From: Coix lacryma-jobi var. lacryma-jobi | Lineage: Eukaryota > Streptophyta > Magnoliopsida > Poales > Poaceae | NCBI GenBank assembly: GCA_009763385.1 | Contig: CM019828.1 | Coordinates: forward strand, 24,065,000 to 24,128,999 | Length of the DNA stretch: 64,000 nt | Reading direction: 5' to 3' | Part shown: positions 45,822-56,389 of the stretch, in pieces | Position numbering within the stretch: the stretch's first letter is position 1 | Layout of the letters: each line of letters begins with the position of its first letter | The notes under the pieces: model-generated | What the model was told of the DNA's origin: nothing | The model's database searches: none | What the model saw: the letters and a program-made list of their open reading frames with translations, nothing else | Position numbers and translations under genes: made by a program

Positions 45822-46329
45822 CACTGCAGGAAACTGGAGCTTTGCCGAGTGCCTGGAGGTTTGCCGAGTGTCAAATATCGGGCACTCGGCAAAGAGCCTC
45901 TTTGCCGAGTGTCGGCCACGTAGCACTCGGCAAAGCGCAAACACAAGGCAAATGATGCTTTGCCGAGTGTCGGACACTCGGCAAAGAAAGGCACTCGGCA
46001 AAGGCACCTCTTTGCCGAGTGCCAGCCACGTGGCACTCGACAAAGAATGTGGCCCCGAACTGTGCCACGTGGTCGGGTCTTTGCCGAGTGCCACGTGGCT
46101 GGCACTCGGTAAAGAGGTGCCTTTGCCGAGTGCCAGCCACGTGGCACTCGGCAAAGAATGTGGCCCCGAACTGTGCCACGTGGTCGGGTCTTTGCCGAGT
46201 GCCACGTGGCTGGCACTCGGCAAAGAGGTGCCTTTGCCGAGTGCCACGTGGCACTCGGCAAAGAGCTCTTTGCCTAGTGTTTTTTTGACACTCGGCAAAG
46301 CCAGTTTTTAAATTACATTTTGAAGTAGT

Positions 46330-46915
46330 AAATTAATCCAAATGAAAAAGTTTTTAACTACAAAAAGTTGGTTAACTTATCAAGATGAACAATTTTTATT
46401 TTGGTGATTTTTTCATTTGACAAACTTAAAATAAATTTGTTCACAAATCTTATATATCTTTCTTGTAGTTTATAAAACTACAAGAGTGATATATAATGTT
46501 TGTGAATAATATTAGAACCACAATGTCAGATGCACAAATGGTCAAACAACCAAAATAAACTTTGTAGATCTTGACAAGTTATGAAAGTTTGTAGTTGATA
46601 ACTTTTTAATTTGAAGTCATCTAGTTATGTAAAATTGCGTTCGAATTTGAAAAATTTAAAATTCGAATTTTTAAAATATCTCGGATGGAGAGATGACCAA
46701 AATGAAAGTTGTAGATCTCAAAAAGTTATAAAACTTTGGTGTTGACAATCTTTTGATTTGAAATTATCTTGTCAATGAAAACTACGTTTCAAATTATCAA
46801 ATTTGAAATTCAAATTTTTATAAACGACCTCAGATGGAAAAACTACCAAAATAAAAGTTATAGATCTCAAAAAGTTAGAAAACTTTGTAGTTGACAACTT
46901 TTTTATTGGAATTCG
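46330..46915. repeat. Internal AT-rich repeats of the CACTA element
   Basis: About four diverged units containing GTAGATCTCAAAAAGTTA, GTTGACAACTTTTT and a TTTGAAATTCAAATTTTTA-like tract. They resemble the 147-bp units at 2368-2885 in the other CACTA family. Confidence 0.65.
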
Positions 46916-46984
46916 TTTAGGGCCTCAAATAAGCAAGTTACACTCGGTTTAGTATAATATATGGGTAACCGAAATGGACATGGA

Positions 46985-47058
46985 ACGTATATGTGTAGTG
47001 CAGTGGTAGAGGAGGTTCCGCGCGAACGAGAGGTCCTGAGTTTGAATCCTGCTGATTG
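46985..47058 (+). other. tRNA-derived sequence inside CACTA element
   Basis: An A-box-like TAGTGCAGTGG starts at 46996 and a B-box-like GTTTGAATC (one mismatch) lies at 47040-47048. The preceding ACGAGAGGTCCTGA aligns with GCGAGAGGTGCTAA and GCGAGAGGTGTTGA in the tRNA-like modules of the other CACTA family. Confidence 0.5.
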
Positions 47059-47389
47059 CGTGAGAGAAAATTTGTGTGAAAATACAAGGACTTGCGATTT
47101 CGAGGGAGATGGGTGGGCGCTGCCTAGTCGGCCCCTCCCCCAATTTAATAAAAGTTTTTCTCTATTTTTTGGATTTTTTCGTTTTTTCTTTGCCGAGTGC
47201 CAAATATGTCAGCACTCGGCAAAGACTTCGCCGAGTGCCCGATATTTGGCACTCGGCAAAGCCTTCGCCGAGTGTCCGATATTTGGCACTCGACAAAGAA
47301 CCCTTTGCCGATATTTTCTTCGCCGAGTGCCCTTCGTCGAGTGCGAGAGGTCCTTTGCCGAGTGCTGGCCTGAACCTCCTGTAGTGTTT

Positions 47390-47743
47390 ACGAGCTAGTA
47401 CTTTTATGTAAATATTGCATGACATTTTTGTTATATTTTTGTGATAACAATAGATGTGCATACTTAGTAACAACTTTAACATATTTTCTGTAGCAACTTT
47501 AGTACTACATGGTAGTAACTTCTAGCACATATTTATACATAAATTGTTATTGAAATAAAATTAATCAAAATATAAGCAAGTGTGGTCTAGTTTTGTAGGC
47601 CTCGTCACGCCAATACAGATGGAACTGAAAACAAATATATCATTAAAAAATTATAGTCATTTAAAGAAAATATTACTATACTTTTTCTATTGTGTCAGCT
47701 AAGTCAGTGCATGCACTGATAGCACGCGGAAACGAGAGACTCG
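47390..47743. other. Intergenic, nothing recognised
   Basis: AT-rich DNA that appears to continue the diverged repeat interrupted by the CACTA element (compare AGTACTTTTATGTAAATATT here with AGTACCTTTATATAAATATT at about 44984). Confidence 0.35.
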
Positions 47744-47746
47744 TAA

Positions 47747-48033
47747 GAGCATCTCCAAGAGCTTTTCTAAAATCTACTCTCTAAATTATCATTTGAAGAG
47801 TCATTTGAGTAAAAACCGTTTTCTATATCTTTATAATCTCCAACAGCTTTTTTATATCTTGTACACAGTCTAGAGAGCTATTCTCGCTCTCCATCTTTGG
47901 CTAGCAAGAAATATGGAATAGAGAATATCTATATTTAGATATTCAATTGAAGAGACTGTTGGAGGGTGTTTTTTCGTCAAAATCTCTATTCCTATAAGTT
48001 AGGGAAGATATAAAGAGTCTCTTGCAGATGCTC
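47747..48033. mobile_element. Tourist-like MITE (287 bp)
   Basis: Begins GAGCATCTCCAAGAGC at 47747 and ends GCAGATGCTC at 48033, with TAA on both sides (47744-47746 and 48034-48036). The interior is AT-rich with internal complementary stretches (GTTGGAG/CTCCAAC). The TAA duplication points to PIF/Harbinger origin. Confidence 0.8.
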
Positions 48034-48039
48034 TAAGGG

Positions 48040-48170
48040 GCTGGGGTTGCGCTGACGTCAGCAGATGCACTGGCGACATACGGAAAGTGAGGAGCGCGCT
48101 GGAAGGCTAGGCCGCTGGGGTCGCGCGCTCAGACTACGCGCGACCAGTCGCGCTTTATCCTGGAATCATT
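48040..48170. repeat. GC-rich palindromic stretch, inverted relative to 43492-43525
   Basis: GGTCGCGCGCTCAG near 48119 is the inverted complement of CTGAGCGCGCGACC near 43508. Both copies contain a small GCGCG hairpin. Together they could be the ends of a larger element or two copies of one small element. Confidence 0.4.
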
Positions 48171-51100
48171 AATATTTCTTACCCTGATAGGGTACTTTGT
48201 CTCGGCCGGCCGTAACTTTGACCGACCGAACGCATACCCCAACATCCACTATTTCTATTACTGGTAATCAGATTGGCTCTGGATCTACTCTTTCCCTTCT
48301 CGTTGTACTTCTCTCAAATTGAGATATGGCTAGGTTAGGGTTTGGTGCAAAGATTTTTGTGGCCCAAATGGTTGTCGCTACTGGAGTTATGGTGCCCCGA
48401 CGTAGGTGCACCCAGGTCGTGCCTCACCCTTGTCCCGGCCGCCTCCGCCTCCCAGCGTCACTCACGGCCGCTCGGCGATGTGCTTCTTCACTACCGCTAC
48501 TCTGGCAGCGGCTACATACCCTATCCCTCCAGCGTCCGCACTGATTGTGCCCTGCTGGCCTGCTCCACATGCGCCACCGGGTTGGCTGGTTGATGGACAT
48601 AGGCCAATTTGGTGAGCACATCCCCAATCTCATCTATGTTTTACTCATGTCATCCTAGTTCACCTTCGTCTCTTGTTTCCAGATCTGAGTGATTTGTTGC
48701 TTATATTGCTCGTCAGATGTTCATAGTTTTCAATCTATTGATTTTGGCATCTATGTACTAAAATATTAATTAGATAGTTGTAAGTAATATTTGACATCCT
48801 TGTACAGCAGCATTATTCTCAAGATTGATTAGTTCATTGTTCCACTAATTTCTTCCTGTATACTTAGTTACATGCAAGGGGTACGTAATCAGCTAGTACA
48901 CTATAATATGCTAGGTGTTAACTATTTTATCAACAAGATTTTTAGTCTGATACTTCCACCAACTTGTTATGCCAAATCAGTATGGTTTCAACACTAGTAG
49001 TATAGCATACGAATTTCTGAACCCTCCAGCCTTCTTGGTGGATAATGAATCCTGTAGGACAGTATAATTGAGCTAGTTGCCCTTGCTTCATGCCATTTTT
49101 TGGATTTCTAAGCATACATTGAATGTCATACTTTATAGAGCTAGTTGTCTTTGTTTCATATTGTAGGCATTTAACTATAATATTTTTTATTTCCTAGTCT
49201 GCTATAAACATTAGTTTTTTTTTTAAAAAAATGCCTGTGCAAACATCACCAGGTATGGCATCAGCTTTGAGATCGATAAGCTGATGCTGCCATTTTTAGT
49301 TGCATTTTACTACACATTAAGCTAATGCTGCTATTCATATAGGTTTTTCTCCATAAATGTCAGTATTTTTTTATTCTTTTTTTCTACAGAGAAAAAGAAA
49401 GTTATCCTCCACTGTCAGTCAAGTTTACGTGGGGTTTGCTTCATGTTTGAGTAGCGGCTTGCCTTTTTTCTCTAGTTTTTTTATAGCTGCTTGGTGTTTG
49501 TATTGATTTATTAATCCTTTTACCTGACCTAATAGTTTTTTTGAGTGTTTGGTAATTTTGTAGCAGCAGCAGTTTTTCAGAAATATCATCTGTCCAACAA
49601 TATTTTAGGGCTTCAGGTAAGCAGCAGTTCGATGGACCGAAATTAAATGGTTGTGCTTATGTGATCATTTCTTGCCCTTAGCTAAGTTTTAAGCATTTTT
49701 ATTCACTAGCTAGCTACTATAAGTCGGTATGTAGTTTTTTTAGTTATTGTTCTGAATTTCTTAATACGATGATGTATCTTTTAAGCATCATTACTTGTAG
49801 TGGCGCAGCTCGCCAATTTTGAAGACTAGGGCCACTATCAAAGCATTTATACCACCTGTATGTATCGGGTTAAAATACAAATACTACGTACATGAGATCT
49901 AATACCGATAGATGGTAAACTAGCTCATAAATAAATATATAAATTTAAATGTAACCTCAATTCCATACTTTTATCCACCACATAATTGATGGAAACATAA
50001 AAGTGATTGAAAAAAAATACCTAGCTAATGAAGGTTTGATTCACGCTCACCTCTTATATCTTTATCAACAACATCATATAAACCTAAACCTACATAAAAA
50101 TTTGGTTGGGTTTGTTCGACAACTTGTTTCTTTTGCTACTTTTGATTTGATTGTGCTCTTTAGATCTGAGAATGAAAATAGCAAATTATCAATAACTTTT
50201 ATTTCAGATTGAAAATAGGAAACTACCAAATACTAATAATAGTGTAACACCAAACCTTAGCCACTACAACAATATTCTTCTTCTACTGCAAATTTCCAAT
50301 CGGCAACGCAAAGGAACAAATTTGGCAGCCTAGCTGTAGCATGTGTGCAGTCTGTAGGCTATTGCGTTGCCTGCCCATGCGGCCACGGGGACCCAGGAGT
50401 CGAGATGGCCTGCGCATGACTGCACCTATCGCTGCCACTGCCGGTACCGGGTCACACTGGTGCAGCTATAGCGCAGACACCTTGCCTGCGGGGTGGTCCG
50501 TTGCCTGGTAGGACCATGGGAGGGCGGAGACACGACGCCACTGCGCCAGTTAGCTGGGTGGATCCGTGGAGGTCCAGCGAGAGGCGGAGAGGGCGGCATC
50601 CAGCGGGAGGGAGTACCTGCAGGCGACGGAGAGAAGCAGGAGGTCGAGGAGTCGGACGGATCACGGCCGCCGAGCTCTTGAATGGCTAGGTCTCGTATGC
50701 CTCTCTGCTGCCGTGGCCCTAGGCCCAAATCCACCCTTGATTACTTGCTTGGTGCTTGTTCTTTGACTGTACATTCAGTGCTTGGTGTTGGCGCTTTGTT
50801 GGGATCACCTATAACACTTTGGTACCTGTCTTGGAGAGGCTTCAAGTAGCCAAAATAGCTTTTGGCTTGCCCATCTTTATGGAGCTTGTCATTCTAACTA
50901 CCTTGTGTGTTTAGTCAATGAAATACAGTTTCACTTTTGATGACACATCGCCTTCTTTTGAGACAGTGGAAGTGTAGCCTTCAGGACAAGCTTTTTCTTT
51001 CACTTTTTAAGTGCAAGCCATCGAAGAAACCTCTTCTTGTGGCTTGGTTAGCACATTTTTATAAAAGTCTCTTCTTGTGACTTGGTTAGCATAAATTTAA

Positions 51101-52263
51101 TTTAGCAGTTCCTGTAGTGTATATGTTTTCTTTTCTTTTTGTATAGACTTAATTTATAAAATGAAATTTAGTAGAGGATTCCTCGCCTGTTTCCTTAAAA
51201 AAGCATCATGACTTGCATGCCTTTTTTTTGCACGCCATCATGAGTGAGTCATCTAGTGCTATTTTTCTCTATTCTTTTTACCATATCCTCCTTTATTTTT
51301 CAAGCATTACTCTACGCTCTAAGTGATTTTAATTATGGGCAGGTGACAAGAGGAAGCCTGAGATTCTATTTGTCGAGTAGTGAAGCGCAGATTGGGAGGT
51401 GATGCTAACTACTGTAGGTGACATATTTCTGCTAACATATCATTATTTTTCTTTTTTTATTGTTATATTGATCATTTCTATTCAGTCATTAAACCAGTCT
51501 ATCATTTATACAAAACTAATTCTATTCAGTCATTTCTATTAGTTTTATTTCTAGTTTTATGTGGTATAATTTTTCTTCTCCCAATGGGCATGATACCACT
51601 AATTGATGTGACTACATGTGCATTGATTAGTTACCGAACTTCAATGTGAATAGGCAACTATATGTACTTTGACTAGGCAATATTGTAGCAAGATCAAGGC
51701 AAAACAACGCAAATCATTAGGTAATTTTTACATCATTCTTCTCTAAGCTTTCTTTGTTTTTCGTGTTCTTACATTGCGGGTTAGTTTCACTTTTCTCTGC
51801 TTTTTTCAATGATATTAAATTGTTTTCCATTGCTAAACAAGTTGTAACCACATCTAATGCATCTGCTACTATTGTAGCCACTAATAGCTACAGTTGGGCA
51901 GTATCAGAATGAGATTGGCCACTACTTACTTGCCATACTACTGCCATGTTGTTACTGTAGATAAAGAAAGCAGCAAAGTTGACCTACAACAAAGGCGATG
52001 TGTGCAGCATACTAGATGAAAGTGTAGAAGAGCATGATAGTACCACCAAAGAATGTGCATGTAAATTTAGTAGCAATTTAATATTATTAGTCAGACAAGT
52101 TATCAGTAATCTGGTGGCAATTTTATTTCGTGGTCAGTACCAAAAATGTGTCTATAACCTCTACTCCTTTTACCATCAAGTGTTACTATATCTTTTAAGT
52201 GACTTTAACCATGTACAGGTGACTAGGGGAAGTCTGAGATTTCATTTTCTTGAGTTGGGAAGT
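48171..52263. other. Intergenic, no gene recognised
   Basis: Four kilobases without a supportable coding region or clear transposon ends. Two GC-rich islands (48370-48600 and 50360-50700) hold short overlapping frames on both strands with no recognised domain. A block around AGGTGACWAGRGGAAG recurs at about 51340 and 52217. Possibly an old gene relic or a non-coding transcript. Confidence 0.35.
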
Positions 52264-54183
52264 TGAAAGGTCCGAATGGCTAGGGGGGGTTGAATAGCCT
52301 TTCAAAAAACTAGAAACCTGAAACTCAAAGCTCAAAAAACGAGTATCAGATTGCAGAGTCGGTACTACCGACTGTAGGGACCGGTACTACCGAGGTCGGT
52401 ACTACCGGTTCTACAGGTCGGTACTACCAACACCCTAAAACTGCTACGAAATCGAGATATAGGAGATGCAAAAGTGGATCTAGCACATACTGATGTTTCC
52501 CTAGAAGACGTAGATGAAGTTTATACCTTATCTAAGAAGTGGCTCCTCCCCAAAGTGTAGATCGAGCCTTCCCACACCTAAGAACGAGAGAGGAGGGAGG
52601 AAGAACGCGAAGAACACGAGAGCAAACAAAATATCCAAGGATGCAAAATCAACAAGCACACGAGACACGAGATTTAATCTGAGGTTCGACCACTTCACTA
52701 AGAAGCGCCTACGTCCCCGTTGTTGAGGTGACCACGAAGGTCGGAGTCTCTTTCACCTCCTTGCCTCACTCAAGCAACCACAAATGCTAGTTGAGTTTCT
52801 TCAATAAGAATCAGAGGGTAATACAAACACTTCGGAGTGCCCTCACCAATGAGTCAATCACGGGCAACAATCGAAGAACACCTAACCGGCTAGGGTTCCA
52901 AGAACCTAAGAGTAAAGAACACAAATCAAGCTGGAGAGATGTTGGATCCAAGTGCTCTAGACGTAGATCGATGCGTCTCACTCTCTAATCTCACTTCCCT
53001 AGCTCAAAGTTTGCAAGAGATTCACTCTAGAATCAAAGGGAGAGAGAAGGTTAGTCAACACTTGGGAGCTCTCTTTCTTGTGTTTTGGGCGCAAAGAATC
53101 GAAAAGGTAGCGGTTAGAAGCCGGCCGAGCGGCTACTTAAACAAGTCATGCTGCGCCACGGTCGGTAGTACCGACCCATAGGTCGGTAGTACCGACTACA
53201 TCAACAACGACTGTTAGATTGACCTTTCTAACACATCCGGAAGAGGGTCGGTAGTAGGGTCGGTACTACCGGCCTCGGTACTACCGGTAGGCCAAATCTA
53301 GATCTACACAGAGAGCCTGCAAAACGACTTCGATCGCCGGTACTACCGACCGGGGGTCGGTAGTACCGACCTTATGGCGGTACTACCTTTAGGCCAAAAA
53401 TGGCCCAACACAGAGAGCATGCAATCTGTTCGCGGAGGGGTCGGTACTACCGGCCTCAGGGTCGGTACTACCGACTTCAGCAAACTGACCTCCGCGCTAA
53501 AACGGCCATAACTTTTAACTCCGATTTCGATGATCTTGAATATTTTGGAAAACTTATTCAGAGGGCTACATAACCCACATGAATATAAGATCCAAATCAC
53601 AAAGGATTAGTACAGAATTCCAATCCAAGACCGATCATAGAGTTCGGAACACACCGAAAAGCCCCCTTTTCTTTTCCGAGTTGATTCACTTCAACTCCAA
53701 CACCTTCTCCTTTGCAAATGTGCCAACACCACCAAGTGTATACCACCTTGTGCATGTGTGTTAGAATTTTCACAAACATTTTTTTAAAGGATTTTCACTT
53801 TCACTCACCATGCTACTCGATCCTAGCAACACCGCAATGTTAGATCGCTCAAGTGGCACTAGATGTTAGACGTCATGAGCACTTTTTACAACATCTAGCT
53901 AGCCTAGTTTGTATCCCTCTTGATAGTCCGGCTTGCCTATACTCAAGATTAAAAGTAAGAAATAATCTACCACTTGAGCAAGGCATCTTTTCTCTTCTTC
54001 ATTTCACTAATGGTAGAGCATTTGATCACATAAGTGCTTGTGGTCATCACCATCCTCCATGGTTGCCACCTTGCTAGCTCCACCACATGTCGTAATCCTT
54101 TCTCATTAGCTACACACATGCTTATCAATAGGATTAGACCAAATAGGTTTCATCAATTAACCAAAACCAAACTAGGGCTTTCA
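52264..54183 (-). repeat. LTR of a SIRE-type Ty1/copia element (3' LTR, 1920 bp)
   Basis: On the plus strand it begins TGAAAGGTCCGAATGGCTAG and ends GGGCTTTCA. The flanking purine-rich tract on the minus strand (AAAAAGGGGGAGATTG just above 54183) is the polypurine tract, so this is the 3' LTR of a minus-strand element. About fifteen copies of GGTCGGTACTACCGACC-like motifs lie at 52359-53480. Confidence 0.75.
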
Positions 54184-55263
54184 ATCTCCCCCTTTTTGGT
54201 AATTGATGACAACCTATACAAAGATATGTAATTTAAATTTGAGTAACCACATTGATAGTATTAGCTCCCCCTACATATGTGCTATAGAGTTTGGTTCTAA
54301 AATTGGCACATATGTATGGATATGAAATATGGGTGAGCAACACTATCAATGATGATGCTAAGGCATAAGAATAGACCTTTAAAGCGTGATACCAATTGGA
54401 GTGCACATGTTATACCATCCTTAGCATCATTATACACTAGACATTCATCAAAACTCAAGAACCCCATAAGATCAACATTTATAATAAGATTCTTGAGCAA
54501 CTTGAAACAACAATATGTCTAGTTGCAATCCTATACATGCTAATTAAACAATTCATCAATCAAGTCTTATCACTAGCATTCATCACATAAGCATGAATAT
54601 CAAAATAAATAGCTTATGCAATGCAACAAACATATGAATATGCGCATTTCAAGTGCAACATACATGAGCTTGCTCCCCCTATTTGTATGCTCAAATTTTA
54701 AGTGTTCAAGCTTCGAACCACTTGACACTTTTATCCCCTTTTGTCTTTGTTACTCTCCCTTCCACTAGCATATATCTTTGTAGCACTTTTTTTCTCCCTC
54801 TTTGTCAACAATTATCATTAAGGTGGAACAAGTTTTAAAGGAAGGAGGCAACATTCCATGAGATACATATGAGGAGATCAAACTAAGTCAAGTTGTGGCT
54901 TAATCTAGCTCATGAACAAAAGGTATATAACATGGTTTGCTCTAGAGTAAGCTTCTTCACACATCTTGCAATGGTTATCTTACTCACATTGGTTAAACAT
55001 ATTTTGCCCACTCACTAGATCAAACACTAGAGTTACAAGCTCACAAACAAGTTATATGCTACCACTAGATCAAGTGAAACATAGAAGCAATAGTGGTACC
55101 ATATATACTTCAAATTCATTTGATTTTTTTAATGAATGAACCTAGATAAGCAATGAGATGGCTATATGAACTAGAGCACAATCCTAATAAGAATGAATGC
55201 ACATGCCAAACAATTTCACCTTTGCTTTGTCGGAGGAGAGGCATGTCACATGCGGGGGTGCAT
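54184..55263 (-). other. Copia element 3' non-coding region
   Basis: About 1.1 kb between the pol stop codon and the 3' LTR, with CTCCCCC-type stretches. No envelope-like frame is visible, although some SIRE elements carry one here. Confidence 0.5.
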
Positions 55264-56385
55264 TCAACTCATGTTGGAGAAGTCAAGAATATTCAATTCA
55301 TTCCTTAGCTTGCAAAACCTTCTCTCATCTAGTGGCTTGGTGAAGATATCGGCAAGTTGATCATCGGTGCCCACACTTTTAATAGATATGTCTTTCTTTG
55401 CTTGATGATCTCTAATGAAGTGATGCCTTATGTCAATATGCTTTGTTCTTGAATGTTGAACCGGGTTGGTGGCTATTTTGACGGCGCTCTCATTATCACA
55501 TAGCAATGGGACTTGTCCAAACTTGACTCCATAATCTTGCAATGTAGCTTTCATCCATAACAATTGTGCACAACAACTACCCGCGGATATATATTCGGCT
55601 TCGAAGGTAGAGAGTGCAACACTATTTTGCTTCTTTGATGACCATGAGACAAGTGATCTTCCAAGCAATTGACAAGTGCCCGATGTGCTCTTCCTATCCA
55701 CCTTTCATCCCGCATAATCGGAATCCGAGTATCCAATTAATTCAAATTGAGAGCCCTTAGGATACCATAATCCAACATTTGGAGTGTGCTTCAAATATCT
55801 CAATATTCTTTTGGTTGCCTTCAAATGACTTTCTCTCGGTGAAGCTTGGAACCTTGCACACATACACACACTAAACATTACATCTGGCCTTGATGCAGTC
55901 ACATAGAGTAGACTTCCAATCATTGACCGATATAGCTTTTGATCCACCATGTCACCACTAGAGTCACTATCCAAATATCCATTTGTGCCCATTGGAGTGG
56001 TTATTGCTTTTGCTTCATCTAACCCCAACTTCTTCAGCATGTCCTTGATGTACTTGCCTTGACTAATGAATGTGCCTTTCTTCATTTGCTTGATTTGTAG
56101 ACCAAGGAAGTAACTAAGCTCTCCAATCATAGACATCTCAAACTCTTTAGCCATCATCTCCTCAAACTCTTCACAAAAATCTTGATTGGTTGATCCAAAT
56201 ATGATGTCATCCACATAGATTTGCAACACAAACAAGTCACTTCTAATTTTCTTGGTGAAGAGAGTGGTGTCAACTTTTCTAATTTTGAACCCTTTTGCTA
56301 GCAAGAAGTCTCTCAATCTTTCATACCATGCTCTTGGTGCTTGCTTCAACCCATATAAAGCCTTCTTGAGCTTGTACACATGCTT
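55264..56385 (-). pseudogene. Copia pol fragment: reverse transcriptase and RNase H
   Basis: The minus strand encodes the RT C-terminal half (YKLKKALYGLKQAPRAWYERL, catalytic YVDDIIFGST, TSRPD-type ASRPDVMFSVC) followed by RNase H (STSGTCQLLG, STFEAEYISA, LCDNESAVKIATNPVQHSRT, ADIFTKPL). This order, RT then RNase H at the polyprotein end, is Ty1/copia type. One TGA at 55705 interrupts the frame between DYAG and KVDRKSTS. The N-terminal half of RT and everything upstream are missing because the sequence switches near 56385-56395 to the LTR of another element. The open frame continuing to 56571 beyond that point is LTR-derived. Confidence 0.88.
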
Positions 56386-56389
56386 GCGT

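Larger units (their letters stand above)
45822..47386. mobile_element. Non-autonomous CACTA element with TTTGCCGAGTGC repeats (1.57 kb)
   Basis: Ends CACTGCAGGA at 45822 and TCCTGTAGTG at 47386, with the 3-bp target duplication TTT on both sides (45819-45821 and 47387-47389). Subterminal arrays at 45840-46305 and 47185-47370 consist of TTTGCCGAGTGC/GCACTCGGCAAAG units in both orientations, some joined by CCACGTGG. The interior has AT-rich repeats and a tRNA-like module. There is no transposase. Long open frames in both strands of the array are repeat artefacts. Confidence 0.88.

Noticed and set aside
45754..46311. Long frames on both strands with repeated LPSA/ALGK words
   Set aside because: They translate the TTTGCCGAGTGC array of the CACTA element; the repeat period happens to lack stops.
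48326..48633. Overlapping short frames in a GC-rich island
   Set aside because: No domain, no splice logic and frames on both strands. I could not distinguish them from chance.
50426..50766. Overlapping short frames in a second GC-rich island
   Set aside because: Same reasons: both strands open, compositional bias and no family feature.
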